Part shown: positions 23,489 to 33,921 of the stretch, piece after piece
Position numbering within the stretch: position 1 is the first letter of the stretch
How the letters are laid out: each line of letters begins with the position of its first letter
From: Cornus controversa
Taxonomy: Eukaryota > Streptophyta > Magnoliopsida > Cornales > Cornaceae
Reading direction: 5' to 3'
Length of the DNA: 64,000 nt
Assembly (NCBI GenBank): GCA_026545225.1
Contig: CM048845.1
Location: forward strand, 36,503,001-36,567,000
The notes under the pieces: generated by a model
Databases searched by the model: none
Told to the model about the DNA's origin: nothing
Seen by the model: only the letters and a program-made list of their open reading frames with translations
Position numbers and translations under genes: made by a program

Positions 23489-25276
23489 ATGAAACAATCC
23501 TCGAAGAGTAGAATCTACCATGACCCTGAACAAGGTCAAGAATCTGACCCGAAACCTGAACCAGGTATGCATTTAGATACTTTGCCTAGTTTGCCTATTA
23601 TTGATGATCGCCATCTTACTATTGCTGAGAGAAAGGGTGTTCGCTCCTGCACACAACACCCAATCTCTTATTATGTTTCATATGACCACTTGTCTACTGC
23701 AGCACGTACACTTATTGCCAATCTTGCAGAGATTGAGGTTCCTAATACTATTGAAGCAACTAGGAGAAGTCCAAAATGGAAGCAAGCTGTGATTGATGAG
23801 ATGCTTGCCCTTGAGAAGAATGGAACGTGGGAATTAGTGGACAAACCAAAAGATAAACGTCCAGTTGGCTGCAAGTGGGTCTTCACAGTGAAGTACAACT
23901 CTAATGGGACAGTTGAAAGGTATAAAGCCCGATTGGTGGCAAAGGGATTTACGCAAACCTATGGCATAGACTACCAGGAAACATTTGCACTAGTTGCGAA
24001 GTTAAACACTATTTGGATACTATTGTCTATTGCTGCAAATCTTGATTGGAAATTGCAGCAATTGGATATTAAAAATGCCTTCTTTAATGGTGATTTAGAA
24101 GATGAAGTTTATATGGAGCTCCCACTTGGATTTAATGGGGATAAAAATCTAGGGAAAGTGTGTCGGTTGAAAAAATCCCTTTATGGGCTAAAACAGTCTC
24201 CGCAATCTTGGTTTGATCGGTTCTCAAAAGTAGTTCGGCAGCTGGGGTATAAACAAGCTCAAACAGATCACAAACTATTTCTGAAGCACTTAGGAAACAA
24301 GGTAACTGCCTTAATAGTCTATGTAGATGATATTATCCTAACCGGTGATGATGAAGATAAGATGATAAAGTTGAAGAAGAATCTTACTGCTGAGTTTGAG
24401 GTTAAAGATCTGGGTCAACTGAGATATTTTTTGGGAATGGAAGTATTGCGAAATAAATCTAGGATTTCTATTTCTCAAAGGAAATATATACTTGACTTGC
24501 TGACAAAGACAGGATTATTGGGTTGCCGACCTATGGAAACACCCATGGATTCCAACAAAAAATTCGGGATGTGCAAGGATGGAGTTCCAGTTGATAAAGG
24601 GAGGTATCAACGGTTGGTAGGTAAACTCATTTACCTATCTCATACAAGGCCTGACATTGCATTTGCAGTTAGCTCTATTAGCCAATTCATGCATTCACCT
24701 TGTGAGGAACATTTAGAAGCTGTGTTTCGTATCTTAAAGTACTTGAAGGGGACAGCAGGTCGTGGATTGTTTTTTAAGAAGGGTGCTCATCGATGAGTAG
24801 AAGTTTTTACTGATGCAGATTGGGCTGGTGCGGTTGATGACAGAAGATCTACATCAGGGTATTGTACATATGCATGGGGAAATTTGGTGACATGGAGAAG
24901 CAAAAAACAGTCTGTTCTGGCCCGTAGCAATGCTGAGGCTGAATTCAGGGCAGTTGCTTAAGGTATATGTGAGGCACTCTGGTTGAAAATGTTACTGGAA
25001 GAATTAAAAGTGGCTAGTGAAGGTCCTATGAAGCTTTTTTGTGATAATAAGGCAGCTATAAACATTTTCCATAATCCTGTTCATCATGACAAGACTAAAC
25101 ATGTGGAAGTTGACAAACACTTCATTAAAGAGAAAATTGAAAGTGGAGTTATTTGCATGTCCTACGTAACTATGGCTGAGCAAGTAGCAGATATTCTAAC
25201 GAAAAGTCTACCAAGAACGATGTTCGAGAGGTTAGTTGACAAGCTAGGCATGACAAGTGTGTACAGCCCAACTTGA
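23489..25276 (+). pseudogene. copia reverse transcriptase and RNase H, near intact
   Basis: A 436-codon frame (23486-24796) holds the full reverse transcriptase: GCKWVFTVKYNSNGTVERYK, ARLVAKGFTQTYGIDYQETF, KNAFFNGDLEDEVYME, LYGLKQSPQSWFDRF and YVDDIILTGDD (catalytic Asp-Asp at 24326-24331). It continues to SHTRPDIAFAV. A TGA at 24794 and a TAA near 24960 break the RNase H domain, whose later part (DNKAAINIFHNP, HFIKEKIESG, ADILTKSLP) is open to 25276. Only a few changes separate it from a functional frame. Confidence 0.93.
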
Positions 25277-25283
25277 GGGGGAG

Positions 25284-25514
25284 TGTTGGATAACCCAGGT
25301 TTTTTCAGATAAGTATTTTAAATTTAAAAGCCTAGTTATCTGATTGGGTCGTTATCTCTTAGTCTGTATTTGAATAATTATGGTTCCTAGAATAGAGGCT
25401 AAGGTTAAGGTCTGTTATTGTCTAACCTAGTCTATAAATATCATGTAATCGATCAAGGGAATAATAAGAAGCAGAATTACGTTTGCCTCCATTCCTTTCC
25501 TGGTCCAGTTTACA
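25284..25514 (+). repeat. 3' LTR of the complete copia
   Basis: It starts TGTTGGATAACCCAGG and ends GTCCAGTTTACA, the same length as the 5' copy. Confidence 0.95.
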
Positions 25515-26045
25515 AATATAAGCATAACAGACAACCAAACTCTTTGGGTGGGATGTGAAGAAGAGTTGGAATAGAATGTGTTTTGGATGGGGACTGAAGA
25601 GGCATTTGGAACTGAAGGACTTTTGAAGGCATTTTATTAATGAGATATGTTGTTGTAAGGACAACATCTCCCTAAAAGGTTTTAGGAACACTTATAGCAA
25701 AGAGTAATGATCTAGCAACCTCTAAGAGATGGCAATTCTTACGCTCGGCTACACCATTCTGCTGAGTTGTATCAACACATGAAGAAGTTTGATGAATGAT
25801 GCCATAAGCCCGAAAATAGACACTAAGACCCTTCTTAAAATACTACCCTCCATTATCTGATCGTAGAACATGTACTCTCGTGTTAAACTGGGTAAGAACC
25901 ATTTGGTGAAAGGGCTGGAAGGTGGAAAAAACATCAGTCTTTTCTTTCAATAGATAGATCCATGAAACACAAGTGCAATCATCAATGAAAGAAACAAACC
26001 ATTTAGAACCCCTTAATGATTACAAGTCATCTCTCGTATGATACT
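25515..26045 (-). pseudogene. copia integrase fragment (minus strand)
   Basis: Read on the minus strand from about 26000 down: FVSFIDD-like, WIYLLKEKTDVFSTFQPFHQ, a DNG block, a CVDTTQQNGVAERKN block with the catalytic Glu, and YLINKMPSKVL, leading to the junction at 25519 where the sequence resumes at 20619. There are stops and frame shifts. The fragment stops abruptly near 26045. Confidence 0.85.
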
Positions 26046-26199
26046 TAACTTTTTATATCATTTCTAAACATCCTATGTTAATTTCAGTTGCACTCTCTAT
26101 CTCTTACCTTTCTATGCAAATTAGTCTTCCTTTTCTTTTTACTGATGCATTTATAGGTTTCGTTGTTGATGCTGACCAAACAAAGTTGGATAGGGAAGA

Positions 26200-26940
26200 G
26201 GGTTGGCGGATGTTGGTGTTGGAGGAACTCTCTCTTGTGCGGGGACGGTGGGATGTGCCTGGGGTGGGTGGGTGTGGGGGTGGGGGGAGAGTTTCAATGT
26301 TGTGAGATCTCCGTCCGAGAGGTCCTCAAGAGGGCAGTGGTCGTCAGCAATAAGGCTTTTCTCGGAGTTTATTGACCAAGAGGGTTTGATTGATTTCCCA
26401 ATAGAGGGTGCTATCTACACATAGTCTAGTGGTAGGCAGGCTCCGACCTTTTCCCGCTTAGACCGATTCTTGATCTCGGGAGGAGATCTTAGGGTGGTTT
26501 CAGATCATGTCTCATTGTTGCTTGATTGTGGCAGGTTGAGGAAGAAGACTCCGTTCAAGTTTGAGAACATGTGGCTTCGAGCGGAAGGGTTTAAGTATAT
26601 AGTGTAGAGGTGGTGGACGGGTTATGAGGTATCAAAGGACCCGAGTTTTGTGCTCGTGAACAAACTTCGGCGGTTGAAGGAAGATCTTCAGAAGTGGAAT
26701 AGGGAGGTCTTCGGCAAGCTAGAGTGGAGGAAGATCAAGCTCTTACGCGAAATCTGAAACCTTGACCGGAAAGAAGGGGTTAGGTGCAAAAGAGATAGGG
26801 AGGAATGCAAGGCGGAGAACGGGGAGATAACGATTATGGAAGAAATTTCCTGGAGGCAAAAATCTAGGGCTCAATGGCTAAAGGAAGGGGACAAAAACAC
26901 AAGGTTCTCACATAGCTTGGCCAATGCACACCGTAGGGTC
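26200..26940 (+). pseudogene. LINE (L1-type) endonuclease end and linker
   Basis: Frames here give the C-terminal part of an L1-type apurinic endonuclease: GEFNVVRSPSERS, FSEFIDQEGLIDFPIEGA, RLDRFLIS and SDHVSLLLDCG. These are followed by the linker typical of plant L1 elements (KTPFKFENMWLRAEGF, then LKEDLQKWNREVFGKLE, then [13 protein letters not shown]). Stops occur near 26421, 26606 and 26756 and frames shift. The sequence continues at 28500 after a hAT-like insertion. The N-terminal part is missing. Confidence 0.88.
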
Positions 26941-28507
26941 CAAGGTTGTCAAAATCGGGATTGTACGTAGGATCAATTTGGATTCCGTAGAATCGTATCG
27001 TGAATCGTAAGATTCTACAAAACTAGTAGAAAAGCAATTCAAACTAACTTTTTAAACAACGATACCTCTAAAATATAGCAACAATAAGCACAAAATACAA
27101 AAATATATAAAAAAAAAAAAAAATACCACTCCAAACATATACTAGGAGAATGTAGCTCAAAAGGTAGCTCTCATGCCAACTATGCAACTTCTAAATTTTT
27201 TAAGTTGTGTGTGAGGAGATCAAGGTTCGAAACTTCGAATCCTTGCATTCTTTTTCATGCCAAATATGCAATTTAAAAGTTGTGAAGTTGTGTGTGAGGA
27301 GATCAAGGTTCGAATCCTTCCATTCTCTCATATTTCTTCTTACCTAAAAGGCTAAAAAAATATCACTAACTAACATGTAACAAAACTTACACTAACAATT
27401 TCGTAGAATATCAATTACCAAGTATGATGCCAAGCAAAAATAACAAACAGGAACACAAAGTCCACAAGTGCATATTCAGTCCAAAGTTCCAAACTGAAAC
27501 ACAAAGTCCATGAAAAACTCAGTATCATGATCAACCAATCAATTTACATGACCACAATAGAAAAGTCAATACTTTGAATTTGCAGCAAAGACACCCAAAT
27601 TCAAAGCAATTTAACAACCAAAAGAAACAGTAGCCAAGCAACAAACTACAATAGTTATTAATGTTCAATTGGCTATTAACTACCCAGCAATCTTTTTCTC
27701 CAAATCATCCCATATTCCCATGTAATAAAAATAGAATTAAGATGCAAAACAAACCATGTAATCTGATAGAAGAGAAAAGACTTGCAAAATCAAAACTCAA
27801 AATAGAGGAGAGAAATGGAGATTGTAGAAGATAAGAATTAAGAAGATGTGTACTTTGTAGTTGTGTACCTTTGGCCTTTTGGAAGTTGAAACACACCCGA
27901 AGTGAACAGAGAGACCTTGTCGGTGCTGTAGGAGGCCTACAATTGCATTATCGCAAGTCTTCAAGACTTCCAAAAGAAAGAAAAGAGAAGTGGAGAAGTT
28001 GATACTTGAAAGTTGAAACACAGATCTAAAGAGAGAAAAGACTCAAAGAGAATGGCCGATCGCAGGTCGAACCGTCGCAGGTCTTCGAGTCATCGACACT
28101 TCGCGAAATCTAGGGCTTCTTTGAATGGGGCTTCGAGTCTTCCACTTCGAGTATATACAGTATATGTAATAATATATATTATATAGTCTGTATAAGTTAT
28201 AACGTATATCAGACCTTATTGGGCTAACTAAGCATAATGGGCTTATTGGGCTTTCTATTATATTGCCCAAAAGAATTAAATTTAACCCAAAGGAGAAAGG
28301 ACCCAGAAGGTCCATTAAAAAATGAGGTAAAAATGAGTTATGTAGAATCAGTAGAATCATACAATTCTATGCGCGATTCTACCGATTCATCTCTGTTTCT
28401 ACAAAAATAACGATCCATATACGATTTGAATCGTTTTTAACATTTTGGATCGTAGAATCATACAATTCTACAATCCAAATCATGATTTTGACAACCTTGG
28501 TAGGGTC
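26933..28507. mobile_element. Non-autonomous hAT-like element with 8-bp target duplication
   Basis: The element 26941-28499 (1559 bp) begins CAAGGTTGTCAAAATC and ends GATTTTGACAACCTTG, perfect 16-bp inverted ends with further subterminal similarity (TAGAATCGTA and ACGATCC motifs). GTAGGGTC occurs at 26933-26940 and 28500-28507, an 8-bp duplication that fits the hAT superfamily. It interrupts LINE coding sequence, which is continuous when the insert and one copy are ignored. No transposase frame is visible. The ends differ from the classic hAT CAGGG start, so the superfamily rests on the duplication length. Confidence 0.88.
27151..27335 (+). repeat. SINE-like tRNA-derived segment with a partial duplication
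   Basis: TAGCTCAAAAGGTAG near 27153 resembles an RNA polymerase III A box, and AAGGTTCGAATCC near 27305 matches a B box. A GTTGTGTGTGAGGAGATCAA block ending in the B-box region is present twice (near 27203 and 27286), the first with a damaged B box. It lies within the hAT-like element. Confidence 0.45.
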
Positions 28508-29335
28508 AACCATATCGGGCACATCAGGGTCGATGATTTTATATTGAGTAAGGAGGAGGAGGTGGAGAGAGGTGAGACCTTGTTCTATGAGCAGTTGTAT
28601 TCGGAGTCCTTGCTTGCATACCCTAGTTAGGAGGTTTGGAGTTTGATACAATATCCTTGGAGGATAAGGATAGGTTGAAGAGGTCATTCGAGGAGGAGGA
28701 GGTCATCATTGCCTTGTAGAGTTGTAGAGGAGACAAAGCCTCAAGGTCAGATGGTTTCTCTATAGCCTTTTTTCATCATAATTGGGAGGTGGTGAAGGGG
28801 GAGATCATGGCAACAGTGTAGTTCTTTCACTCACACGGGAAATTTGAGAAGTCTATGAACGCTTCTTTCATTGCCCTTATTCCGAAGAAAGATGGAGCCA
28901 CAGATTTTAGGGATTTTAGGCCTATTAGCTTGGTGAGTAGCATATACAAGCTTATAGCCAAAATCATAGCGATGAGGCTGAAAGAGGTGCTCGATGGGGT
29001 GATCTTAGAGTCCCAGAATGCTTTTGTGGGAGGCCGCCATATTCTAGATTTTGTTTTGATTGCTAGCGATTGTATTGATGCCAGATTTGGCAGCAGGGAG
29101 CTGGGGGTGGTGTATAAGCTTGATGTAGAGAAAGCTTATAGCCACGTGAACTGGGGTTTCTTGATTTATGTGATGGAGAGGATGGGGTTTGGTGAAAAAT
29201 GGAGAGCTTGGGTCTGCTTCTGCATCTCCTGTGTGAGGTTCTCTGTTCTGGTCAATGGCGTTCCCACGGGATTCTTTGGTAGCTCGAGAGGTTTGAGGCA
29301 GGGAGATCTCTTATCTTCCTTTCTTTTCCTCATTC
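28500..29335 (+). pseudogene. LINE (L1-type) reverse transcriptase fragment
   Basis: Continues the LINE of 26200-26940. After a decayed stretch with stops (28627, 28672, 28718 and others), 28855-29335 is open and encodes the start of the reverse transcriptase: [72 protein letters not shown] and [13 protein letters not shown]. The domain is cut before the FADD catalytic motif, where sequence switches to a copia tail at about 29336. Confidence 0.92.
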
Positions 29336-29995
29336 AGTGGACTGATGAGATCCACATCTGGTTATTGCTCTTTCGTTGGAGGTAATCTAGTAACATGGCG
29401 CAGCAAAAAAAAAGTCAGTTGTTGCTAGATCTAGTGCCGAAGCAGAAATTAGAACTATGGCTCATGGAGTATGTGATTTACAATGGCTGAAATTGTTGTT
29501 GCAAGAATTGGGGTTTGACTCCAATAAGCTGATACTGTGATAACAAAGCTGCAATAAACATTGAACACAATCTAGTCCAGCATGATAGAACCAAACACAT
29601 TGAAGTTGATAGACACTTTATTAAAGAGAAATTAAGTGCAAGTCTGATTTGTACTCCTTATGTAGTCAGGTGATCAACTTGCAGATATTCTAACAAAAGG
29701 AGTGGCACCTACAGTTTTTTATTCAGTTCTAGACAAGCTGGGCATGTGTAATATCTTCGCACCAGCTTGAAGGGGAGTGTTGGAAACTATCCTTTTATTT
29801 TATTTTTTCTATACTGAAGGGTATATAAGTAATTATGTGTTTATCCAAGATACTATAAATAAGATAAAGTGAGAGAGAATCAGATACTCTCTCATTCTTT
29901 TCTGCCGTCAATTCTTTTCTTCTCTCATTTCTCAGTTTTTCTTCTTCTGCTTCTTTTTCCCTGATCTGTTTTTCAATCCCATAAACCAACTCAAC
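29336..29995 (+). mobile_element. copia 3' fragment: RNase H end plus LTR
   Basis: From 29336 the sequence encodes, with frame breaks, the end of copia RNase [17 protein letters not shown], SSAEAEIRTMAHGVCDLQWL, CDNKAAINIEHN, HIEVDRHFIKEKL, ADILTKG and LDKLGM. The purine tract TTGAAGGGGAG is followed at 29778 by an LTR start, TGTTGGAAACTATCC. The LTR extends to about 29970-30000, with TATAAATAAG near 29855. It joins LINE sequence directly at its left side with no visible LTR or target copy, so it is a deletion or rearrangement product. Confidence 0.8.
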
Positions 29996-30019
29996 CAACC
30001 CAAGTACATGAACAAGGGG

Positions 30020-31660
30020 CCTGATACTTTAAGACAATGGACAATGCTTGTCCAAAATGAAGGCATCAAAACAACCTTCGCCGCTTTTTTCCCCCGTTGC
30101 TCTTTTGCCCATTTAATGGAGGTCTATTATTCTGAAGTGAACATTTTCCTCAAATAGTGCTTTAGATGATGGATGCTTGATAACATGATAAAGGCAATGA
30201 CAAATCAGGTCTTTGCAGGCCTAAGCAACTCCTTCTGCCTAGTAAAACGTCTCCATGTTCAACAAACCCAAAGGATTATAAATATTTAACATTATTGCCC
30301 TCCTTATGGTTCTCATGATATTTGACAACTTTGCAATATCCTCCAACATCAAGTCCAAACAACGTGCAGCACAAGGTAACCAATACAAGTGTGGGTGCCT
30401 TGCCTCCAAAAATCTCCCATTCTTAAGAAAGAAAATTTGGAATTAATAGAAGCAATAAATCTAATTCATTAAATACTAAATTTAGAAACTTAAATTTTTA
30501 ACATTAAGTACATATTAATGGGCAACAGTTCCAGTTCGGTTCCAGGGACCCGTTACCCCCAACAGTTCCGATTCGGTACGGTTCTACTGGCCCTGGAACC
30601 GGAACCGAAACCGTTGGCAACGGTTTCTAATTTTAGGAACCGGAACCGTAGCCCACGGTTCGGTACAGTTCAGGTACGGTTCCGGTTCCCACGGTTCTTT
30701 GTCCCCCCCCCCCCCCGGCAGCCATAATATTAGGAGAGGCGCTATCAGTGACAACTTGAACCACATGGGCTGGTCCAATATGCTCCACAAACTTGTTAGC
30801 AACTCAAACATTTTCTCACCGGTCTTAGAATAAGTGGAAGCATCAATGGAATTAATGAACATTATTTCTTTTAGATAGCTCACCAAAAAAATAATCGAAG
30901 ACCCCCCACTCTTTTTATCCTCCCACCCATCTGTCATAATTGGGCATCCGTATTTTGCCCATCCTCTCTATGATCCTGCATTAAATTGTCGGTGTGGTCC
31001 AACTCTTTCTTGAGTTAGGGAACCCTCACCTCATGATAAGAAAGAGATTTGGTTCCTAGACCATATTGGCCCACAGCTTATATAACTTGTGCAAAGCTAT
31101 CATAACTGAGAGCATTGAATAATATCCCAGCATTATTCATCCATCTTGCAATCTGTTGGCCTACTTGTTCTCTAAGTTCTTTCTTCCAAGAATCGTCAAT
31201 TGTTGTTTGCTTACCCTTGCAAATTTTTCTATTTTTACACGACGACTTCCGGAGGAGTGAAGTACAAATAAATGGGGTCTTTTTGCCTTGGCTTTTTAGA
31301 GCTTTATTAAATGCTACTACTTTCTTTAATAGAACATCCACTTGCCGCTCTTTTGCCCCCAGAACCAAGAAATGCAACATCATCCTCTTCTTGATAATCG
31401 GATGTCATCGAAATTGGGCAACAAGTTCGTTTGTTCATTTTCTTCTTTCTTCTTGGTCATATTCTCTAATCTCCTCTTTCACATGTTCAGGACATTTGTT
31501 ACACGCATGCACGTTTCTATATCCTCCAACCATATGTTGGGCCCAATAAATGCCTCCTTTACTAACTATGCAAAAATTACTAGTAAAAGCATTCTTGTCT
31601 TGTGGATTTTGCATAGGCTGGATCCTTCCAATTTCTCAATTGACATTTTGTGCTATGCAT
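30020..31660 (-). pseudogene. hAT-type transposase (BED finger plus DUF659), decayed
   Basis: On the minus strand from about 31660: a BED-like zinc-finger region (KGGIYWAQHMVGGYRN, then ACNKCPEHVKEEIREY), then 31383-31078 with TTIDDSWKKELREQVGQQIA and RWMNNAGILFNALSYDSF. The DUF659 block at 30937-30725 has MTDGWEDKKSG and FINSIDASTYSKTGEKMFEL. After an interruption, 30425-30060 has a HPHLYWLPCAARCLDLML block. These are conserved parts of plant hAT-derived transposases. Stops and frameshifts abound, and the C-terminal dimerisation domain is not seen. The element's ends were not found. Confidence 0.85.
30505..30720. repeat. GC-rich insertion in the hAT pseudogene, built of GGTTCCGGTTC motifs, ending in a C run
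   Basis: Copies of CGGTTCGGTACGGTTC and GGAACCGGAACCG in both orientations fill 30520-30700 and a run of C follows (30703-30717). It sits between two conserved transposase blocks. It may be a small non-autonomous element, but I could not define ends. Confidence 0.5.
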
Positions 31661-32479
31661 GACTCTTATGTACAATAAAAAATACAATGTGATTAGTTAA
31701 TTAAGCAAACCCATCAACTATATACATGCATTAATGCAGGAAAAATAATTCAGGACAATAACAAGGTAAAAAACTGAAAGAACAAAGAAAACAGAGCATC
31801 CAAAAAAGAAAAGAAAGAGAGACGGACAGAGCACCCAAAAAAAAAAGGAAGGAAAGAAAGAAAGGGAGAGAGACAGCAACCTAAAAAGAATTGTTATTGA
31901 CCCTATAAGCTATATAAAGAATACCAAATATACCAGGCTGTAGAATCAATGAGATGTCAATATCACAAACCTTCTAACAAACTATGGTATCATCTGGATA
32001 CATCGCAAACTATGGCAGACATCATTTCAAAAAAACAGAGCACCAAAAAAAAGTTGGAAAGAAAGAGAGAGACAGATAGCATTCAGCAGAGAGGAGGAGA
32101 AGGGAGAGAGAGAGAGAGACAACATTCAGAGAAGAAGAACAAGAGAGAGAGAAGAAGAAGAAGAAGAAGAAGAAGACAGAGAGAGAGAGAGAGAGACAGC
32201 ATTCAGAGAAGAAGAAGCAAGTTCAATCGTCTCTGGCTCTATGATTGATAGGGCTTTTCACTTTCTTTTCTTTTTTTAATAGAACAAGACAAATTAACAC
32301 TTTTTGGCCATCTTCAATCTTTCTTATATATATATATATATAGTTTGGGGGGCTTATGTTTTATAACATGTATGATGGACCACTTTCCAATCATGTACAT
32401 CATTCATCTAACCGTCCAAAATAAAGTAAGATAAAGGGGAAAAAAAGGAAAAAGAAAAAGCACTCAGGCGTGCCTTTTA
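31661..32479. repeat. Purine-rich low-complexity region with microsatellites
   Basis: It holds AAAGAAAGAGAGA-rich sequence at 31790-31880, a segment partly repeated at about 32030-32220 (AGAGAGACAGCATTCAG occurs more than once), (GAA)n at 32152-32176 and (TA)n at 32325-32341. I see no gene. An open frame at 31949-32248 is low-complexity. Confidence 0.7.
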
Positions 32480-33760
32480 GCTCCTGGTGCTTGGTAGAAG
32501 GTTACGTCCAGGCGGGCTAGCAAGCGCACCTTTAATAACACTAATCATTCCCACGACCACACTCCAACATCATACCAGTGGCAGCATAGCCGCAACATTA
32601 TACCAGGGGAGAAAGGGCGACCCTATGATAGCCTAGCAAAGAACTAGCCTTGCAAGAGGAGGGAAAGAGGCAGGAAGAACAAGGAAAAACACTCTTGGTA
32701 AGACCCGGGGTTCTTTTGAGTCACTATCATCTAACTCGTAGCTAACAGGAGTGCAGTTGTGGTGGGAGGCGCACCCATCATCAACTATTATGAGACAATC
32801 ATGTAGACTGTCTGTTAAGGTTGATATGGGAAAGCAAGTACGCGTCATGGCTCACTTCTTGTGACCCTCGCAAGGAACTATGCCAAGGCTTGTTTTAGTT
32901 CTCTATGGTGGTTTAGGCATGATGTATACCGCGGTACGTACCAAAAGCACTGAGAACTTGTGCGAGTCAAGGCTTAGGTCATGGGGACTGTTGACATGGC
33001 ACGCAATGATGCAATCCCAGGCAGCCATAGTGTGGTACTAGTTGTGCTGTGTTATGGTCCCAATTGGGAAAAGGGGTATGTTGTGGCATGGAGGCTTGAA
33101 CGGAGGGCTCGTCAGAGTGGGATGAAGAGGGGAAAATCTGCGACCCCAGTCCCGTGGAATAGGGACATCCAAGCCCTGACGCACGAAATGATACAAGGAG
33201 AGGACATGTGGCACAATCACTCAGCGCCACATGGAATATCCCTCATCATTGGCACATGCCTAGACTTCTATAAAGAGTACAGTGCCCTAACAAGAGAGGA
33301 TATTCAGGGCCCTCCCTCCTTGGCATTTTCTCGGCACTAGTTGTACTGTGTTATGTTCCCAAGCGGGAAATGGGGTATGTCGTGGCATGGAGGCTTGAAC
33401 AGAGGGCTCGTCAGAGTGGGATGAAAAGGGGCAAATCTGCAACCCCAGTCCCACAGGATAGGGACATCCAAGCCCTGACCCACAAAATGATACAAGGAGA
33501 GGACATGTGGCACAATCACTCAGTGCCACATGGAATATCCCTCATCATTGGCACATGCCTAGACTTTTATAAAGAGTACAGTGCCCTAACAAGAGAGGAT
33601 ATTCAGGGCACTCCCTCCTTGGCATTTTTTCGGCTTCCGTTCTCTCCCCAGCCTACTCCATCCCCTTACTCCTTCCGAATTCGACTCAGTCATGTGATGA
33701 GTCACTTTCATCGCTCCCTCTTTCATCAAACGCTATTTGATTTTACCCCTTTACACATTC
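32480..33760 (+). repeat. LTR-like repeat of unknown family
   Basis: A repeat ending close to the exon at 33818. Its distal 250 bp, from GTGGCACAATCACTCAGTGC to CTATTTGATTTTACCC, recurs at 63664-63940, so it is dispersed. A TATAAAGAGTAC motif occurs in each unit (near 33270 and 33570), which suggests an LTR promoter, but ends and family were not determined. Confidence 0.5.
33035..33632. repeat. 299-bp tandem duplication
   Basis: The unit starting ACTAGTTGTGCTGTGTTATG occupies 33035-33333 and 33334-33632, with few differences. Its mirrored sets of open frames on both strands are duplicated artefacts. Confidence 0.9.
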
Positions 33761-33817
33761 TATATTAAAAAGTGAAAAAAGAAAAAGATAAGGTAAACAA
33801 TGTAACCAGTAGGCTAC

Positions 33818-33921
33818 CTGAGGATTGAAGAATATACGTCGCAACGGATGCCTCCTGTGCAGTACATCAATATATTTGTTTTCTCTTTATCAACACTATT
33901 TAAAGGATCCAAAGTATTGAC
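33818..33921 (-). CDS. STR8: Rhodanese-like gene, catalytic-loop exon
   Basis: This 104-nt exon has acceptor TTATCCAG and donor CTCAG|GTAGCC on the minus strand. It starts in phase 0 after the GAG of the exon at 52048 and ends with AG, the first two bases of an Arg codon completed by the next exon. The peptide is VNTLDPLNSVDKEKTNILMY followed by CTGGIRCDVYSSIL. The Cys of CTGGIRC is the expected active-site cysteine of the rhodanese loop (C-x4-R), and this loop is characteristic of the UPF0176/TrhO group. It is too short to be found by open-frame length. The neighbours are an 18.1-kb intron upstream and an 18.0-kb intron downstream, with repeat sequence only about 57 bp past the donor. Confidence 0.93.

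Larger units (their letters stand above)
20615..25519 (+). mobile_element. Complete Ty1/copia element with two 231-bp LTRs
   Basis: The element spans 20620-25514 (4895 bp), flanked by perfect target duplications AATAT (20615-20619 and 25515-25519). LTRs are 20620-20850 and 25284-25514. My hand count gives 8 differences in 231 positions (about 3.5 percent). The primer site abuts the 5' LTR and a purine tract (TTGAGGGGGAG) abuts the 3' LTR. It sits in the integrase region of the older minus-strand copia. The coding region keeps all copia domains in order but has several stops and frameshifts. Confidence 0.95.
16709..26050 (-). mobile_element. Minus-strand Ty1/copia remnant, host of two later insertions
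   Basis: On the minus strand the order is integrase (25515-26045), end of the integrase region (20370-20619), reverse transcriptase (about 19230-19930), RNase H (18749-19060 and 16990-17283), polypurine tract, then the 3' LTR (16709-16985). The element is split by a complete copia at 20620-25514 and by a solo LTR at 17284-18748, each with target duplications. The 5' end upstream of integrase is missing beyond about 26045. It is older than both insertions. Confidence 0.88.

Noticed and set aside
20615-25519. Treating the complete copia as potentially active
   Set aside because: Despite 3.5 percent LTR divergence and a long open reverse transcriptase, gag, integrase and RNase H contain stops and frameshifts.
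27300-27325. GGTTCGAATCC motif as part of a tRNA gene
   Set aside because: No cloverleaf can be formed around it. The A and B box spacing and the duplication suit a SINE-like relic.
31949-32248. 99-codon frame rich in Arg, Glu and Lys
   Set aside because: A product of GA-rich microsatellite sequence.
33035-33632. Paired open frames on both strands in the 299-bp units as a duplicated small gene
   Set aside because: They occur on both strands in parallel, have no recognised domain and lie in a dispersed LTR-like repeat.
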